This document shows, piece after piece, positions 61,617 through 64,000 of a stretch of DNA of 64,000 bases. Origin of the DNA: Pisolithus tinctorius (taxonomy: Eukaryota; Basidiomycota; Agaricomycetes; Boletales; Pisolithaceae); assembly GCA_024663395.1 (NCBI GenBank), contig JANFAH010000028.1, positions 248,001 to 312,000 of the forward strand, written 5' to 3'. Each line of letters opens with the position of its first letter. Position 1 is the first letter of the stretch. The notes below the pieces were generated by a model. It had not been told where the DNA came from, ran no database searches, and saw only the letters and a program-made list of their open reading frames with translations. A program made the position numbers and the translations under genes.

Positions 61617-62322
61617 GCGGTCTTGGTGTCCAGTGGATCCGACGATCAATCGCACGACAACAGTCAAGACTGACCCTCATCTTTCAGCGACGTTAACGAA
61701 GGTTTTGTGGGTCAGTGCTTTCGACTTAAGTTATGCATCATTACGCTTCGCAGTCTACTGACCCATTTACCAGCGCATACTACGTGTACTAGGTCCATCG
61801 TTCTCCCCACCTCCAACTGCACTCCGTCGTTCCGCCTGGCCAGTATATGCCTTCAATAGCGACGCCCTTGTCTCCCCACTCATCTACCCTTGGTACAGAT
61901 TCAGTGATCGATCGCGTAGACGATAGTGCAGTTCTCCCCTCGCCTTTTAGTCCTGAAGATTCTAGTTAGCAACACATCCGTTCATATCTATCCCTGCCGA
62001 TCAAATACGTGGCGTGTTCCTCTACTACGAATTTTCTCCAGGTTGCCTCATGATCAACCATGCGAAGTTCTAACGCGGGTACGTGGTTAGCTTTTCAGTG
62101 TATCTTATCCATCGATTTCTGCTACTTCCTCCAGGGTATTACGAAGAGTTACGTCACATCTAAGTGCACGATTCGTCGTGGTCGAACTTCCGGTTTTCCC
62201 GCAATGGCTTCCGACAAATGGGGAAAGGGAACGAGGTAGCCTTCTGCTGGAGATCCGCCATCATACTTACAATTCTCTGCGCATTCACTCTCCAGCCTTT
62301 CCTTCCCATTCCCTGACCCACC
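61617..62322. other. Leader region before the small gene
   Basis: No ORF with support. C/T-rich sequence lies directly before the ATG at 62323 ('cctttccttcccattccctg'). It may be a 5' UTR with introns. Confidence 0.4.
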
Positions 62323-62866
62323 ATGTCCGAAATACCTTCGCCCAGTACTGGATTGGATATAAGCTCTAGCAACCTCAGTACGTGTTTTTCTGACTAACTC
62401 CTGACGACTAACGCATTTTGGCACAGGCGCTCTAATTACTCTGATCGGAAACCTCGAATTGAATGCAGCAGACGCTGAAACGCTAGCAAGCGCTTTGTTA
62501 CTAAGATCTCGCGCTGAAGGTGAGTATGTTCTTAAGTGACATTTCTGGACTGATCATATTGCAGCCTTCATAGGGTCATCCGGCTCGCAACCCACATACC
62601 CCACGGCGGCATTATGCCCGTCGAGTCCTGGGGTTTCAGGATTGTTGTCCCGCGAAGAGTGTACACCTGCCACCTTATCCCCCACGATCCCCATTTACGC
62701 GGAATTTCCCGCACCGCCAGTATCGATACATCTAACGCCACCTAACTCGACTGATCCCTCCACTATTCTTGTCCGCGGCCACCCAGATCGTGAAGCAAGG
62801 GTTCCATATCTAGCGGATGACTGCGTGCATACTCCCACCGGAATTTTTTTTACCATATCCATGTAA
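62323..62866 (+). CDS. Small three-exon protein of unknown function (149 aa)
   Basis: Exons 62323-62377, 62427-62519 and 62565-62866 join in frame to 149 residues and TAA. Introns are GTACGT...GCACAG (49 nt) and GTGAGT...TTGCAG (45 nt). It begins MSEIPSPSTGLDISSSN. A short helical part follows ('LIGNLELNAADAETLASAL'), then a Pro/Ser/Thr-rich low-complexity tail. No domain, signal peptide or membrane helix is visible. It is flanked by directly repeated hairpin copies 3 and 4, so it may be cargo of a repeated unit. Confidence 0.6.
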
Positions 62867-63042
62867 AGACTAACAGCTATTGTATTATCTGTTGGCAAGT
62901 ATTTCTCGCGGCGGTCTCCAATTAATTACTACGAAGTATAAATCCTCAGGCCGTGTATTGCGTATGGCAGCCTGACTGTGAGGCAAGTCGCAACTCGGCA
63001 CTTTCCATCCTTCGTAAATTTCTACCATTCAAGCTCTACCAC
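62867..63042. other. Short intergenic gap
   Basis: AT-rich, no gene seen. Confidence 0.4.
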
Positions 63043-63130
63043 TTAGCAGCGGAACGCTTGGAGCGTCTCTCTGCTAAATGTCATGGGCTTGGTGCCCTTG
63101 ACAGCCCCTGAAGGCTTGGAGCCTTCAAGG
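63043..63130 (+). promoter_or_regulatory. Triple-hairpin element, copy 4
   Basis: H1: inner ACGC-TTGGA-GCGT (63054-63066) inside an outer TTAGCAG/CTGCTAA stem (63043-63049 and 63071-63077). H2 (63079-63103): TGTCATGGGC-TTGGT-GCCCTTGACA with one mismatch. H3 (63106-63130): CCCTGAAGGC-TTGGA-GCCTTCAAGG with one mismatch. It lies about 640 bp upstream of the gene starting at 63766. Confidence 0.8.
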
Positions 63131-63765
63131 GTGGTCTTGGTGTCGATCCGGTGATCAATTGCACGGACGACAATGACCCTCGTCGCTCAGTACCGGAGAT
63201 TCGTTTCAGCAACAACTTCGCCTAAAGGTCGTCGTACCTCCGACGTTCGGTCTACATTATTTGCTCGATTTGGCTATCGATCGCGTGAAAGGGACTGCGT
63301 CTATCGGACTCCGTCGACCCTGCTCTCGTCAGTGACCGCCCTTAGGGGCTTGAACGATTCATTTTCCGTCTAGTAAGCCCATTCCTTTCTCTATTACTGG
63401 ATACTGATGAACTCTTGTGGTTTTTCAGTCCTGAGGAAACCCACTTTCTGGGTCGCGCAGACGGAATACCGCCGTTCTGGATTTCGATTGGGATTCCACC
63501 CGTATGTTTCCATTTTGATAGGTGTGTCATCCTCGCTACGCATTACAACCACTTCTTTCCTGCGTGCTTTTCCTTCGTCCCCCTTACGTCGTGTCCTCTT
63601 TTCGTGGTTTCATATGTCCTTGCTGATGCTATATCCAGAACTTTGCACGCTGAGACAACATGTTCTAGATGGATTTTTTTTCCCATGTGGTTCGTCTTGG
63701 CTTGACGTGCTCTGACCTTAAATATTCACCTTGCCTCCCCCCATTTCTCAACACCCCCATACAAC
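63131..63765. other. Leader region before the last gene
   Basis: No supported ORF. 'cttaaatattcac' about 45 bp and a C-rich run about 30 bp before the ATG at 63766 could be core promoter sequence. Confidence 0.4.
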
Positions 63766-64000
63766 CATGCCCCGCTCTGCTGATATCCCGGAGCCTTCGA
63801 GGGACTCCGTTGCCGACTTGAACACTCGCGTTCTTCGCAACCGAAGGATTCCGTCCTCACAAAATGCCCCGGTTTCCAAACGAGTAAAAAAAGGTGGTGC
63901 TGTTGTCTCTAACGATGGAGTGCAACACTCAGAGGTACGTCTTGTATATTTCTCATCCATTACTCTAACGTCGTTTTCCGCTCACGGCAATCTACTCCGA
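63766..64000 (+). CDS. First exon of a gene cut by the window end
   Basis: ATG 63766 opens MPRSADIPEPSRDSVADLNT, followed by a basic Arg/Lys part ('RVLRNRRIPSSQN', 'SKRVKKGG'). The exon ends at GAG 63934 before a GTACGT donor. The rest lies outside the window, so no family can be named. The upstream sequence is C/T-rich, typical of an expressed fungal gene. Confidence 0.5.

Overview
The window looks like a transposon-packed, gene-poor stretch of a basidiomycete (mushroom-forming fungus) nuclear genome. The evidence is spliced genes with short introns (about 40-60 nt, GT-AG) and transposase families known mainly from Agaricomycetes: Plavaka, and KDZ with its CxC1 cysteine cluster. There are also Copia and LTR elements and many multi-exon proteins of unknown function. 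No rRNA, tRNA gene, CRISPR array or bacterial-type operon was seen. Exon limits were placed by hand from splice signals and reading frame.

Layout. 0-9.4 kb: a broken fragment of the Cyc8/Ssn6 corepressor gene, then a Plavaka transposase diverging from a DUF6532-like gene; arrays rich in TAGTC lie at both sides. 9.4-13.3 kb: a basidiomycete transposase-like gene and a small orphan ORF. 13.9-20.4 kb (block A) and 27.8-38.9 kb (block B) are two copies of one segment. It carries a five-exon gene of unknown function and a decayed membrane-protein gene. Between the blocks are a complete but dead Copia element (20790-25791, TSD CACCC) and a 338-bp inverted-repeat MITE. The block B gene is split by a solo LTR (TSD CAAGA) and by a full non-autonomous LTR element (30006-34549, TSD CTAAC). 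A third LTR copy splits a KDZ fragment near 45 kb.

39-49 kb: a GGCCC-rich repeat zone, a cysteine-rich protein gene, the KDZ fragment, a 45-bp coding minisatellite, and an intact six-exon gene (47408-48995) whose first 21 residues copy the histone H3 tail and are followed by a PHD-like zinc finger. 50.2-53.9 kb: a large array of about 64-bp units, each holding a GGGACATCCC/GGGATGTCCC inverted pair, interspersed with tRNA-derived SINE-like heads. 54-57.9 kb: a largely complete KDZ transposase gene. 58.2-60.5 kb: an intact 679-residue protein of unknown function. 60.6-63.1 kb: four copies of a three-hairpin motif in which all twelve loops are T(T/C)GG(A/T/G) and the stems co-vary. A small three-exon gene and the first exon of another gene close the window.

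Nothing here forms a classical pathway. The genes are mobile-element genes, their companions, and lineage-specific unknowns. The two strongest leads are the H3-tail mimic gene and the co-varying triple-hairpin element.
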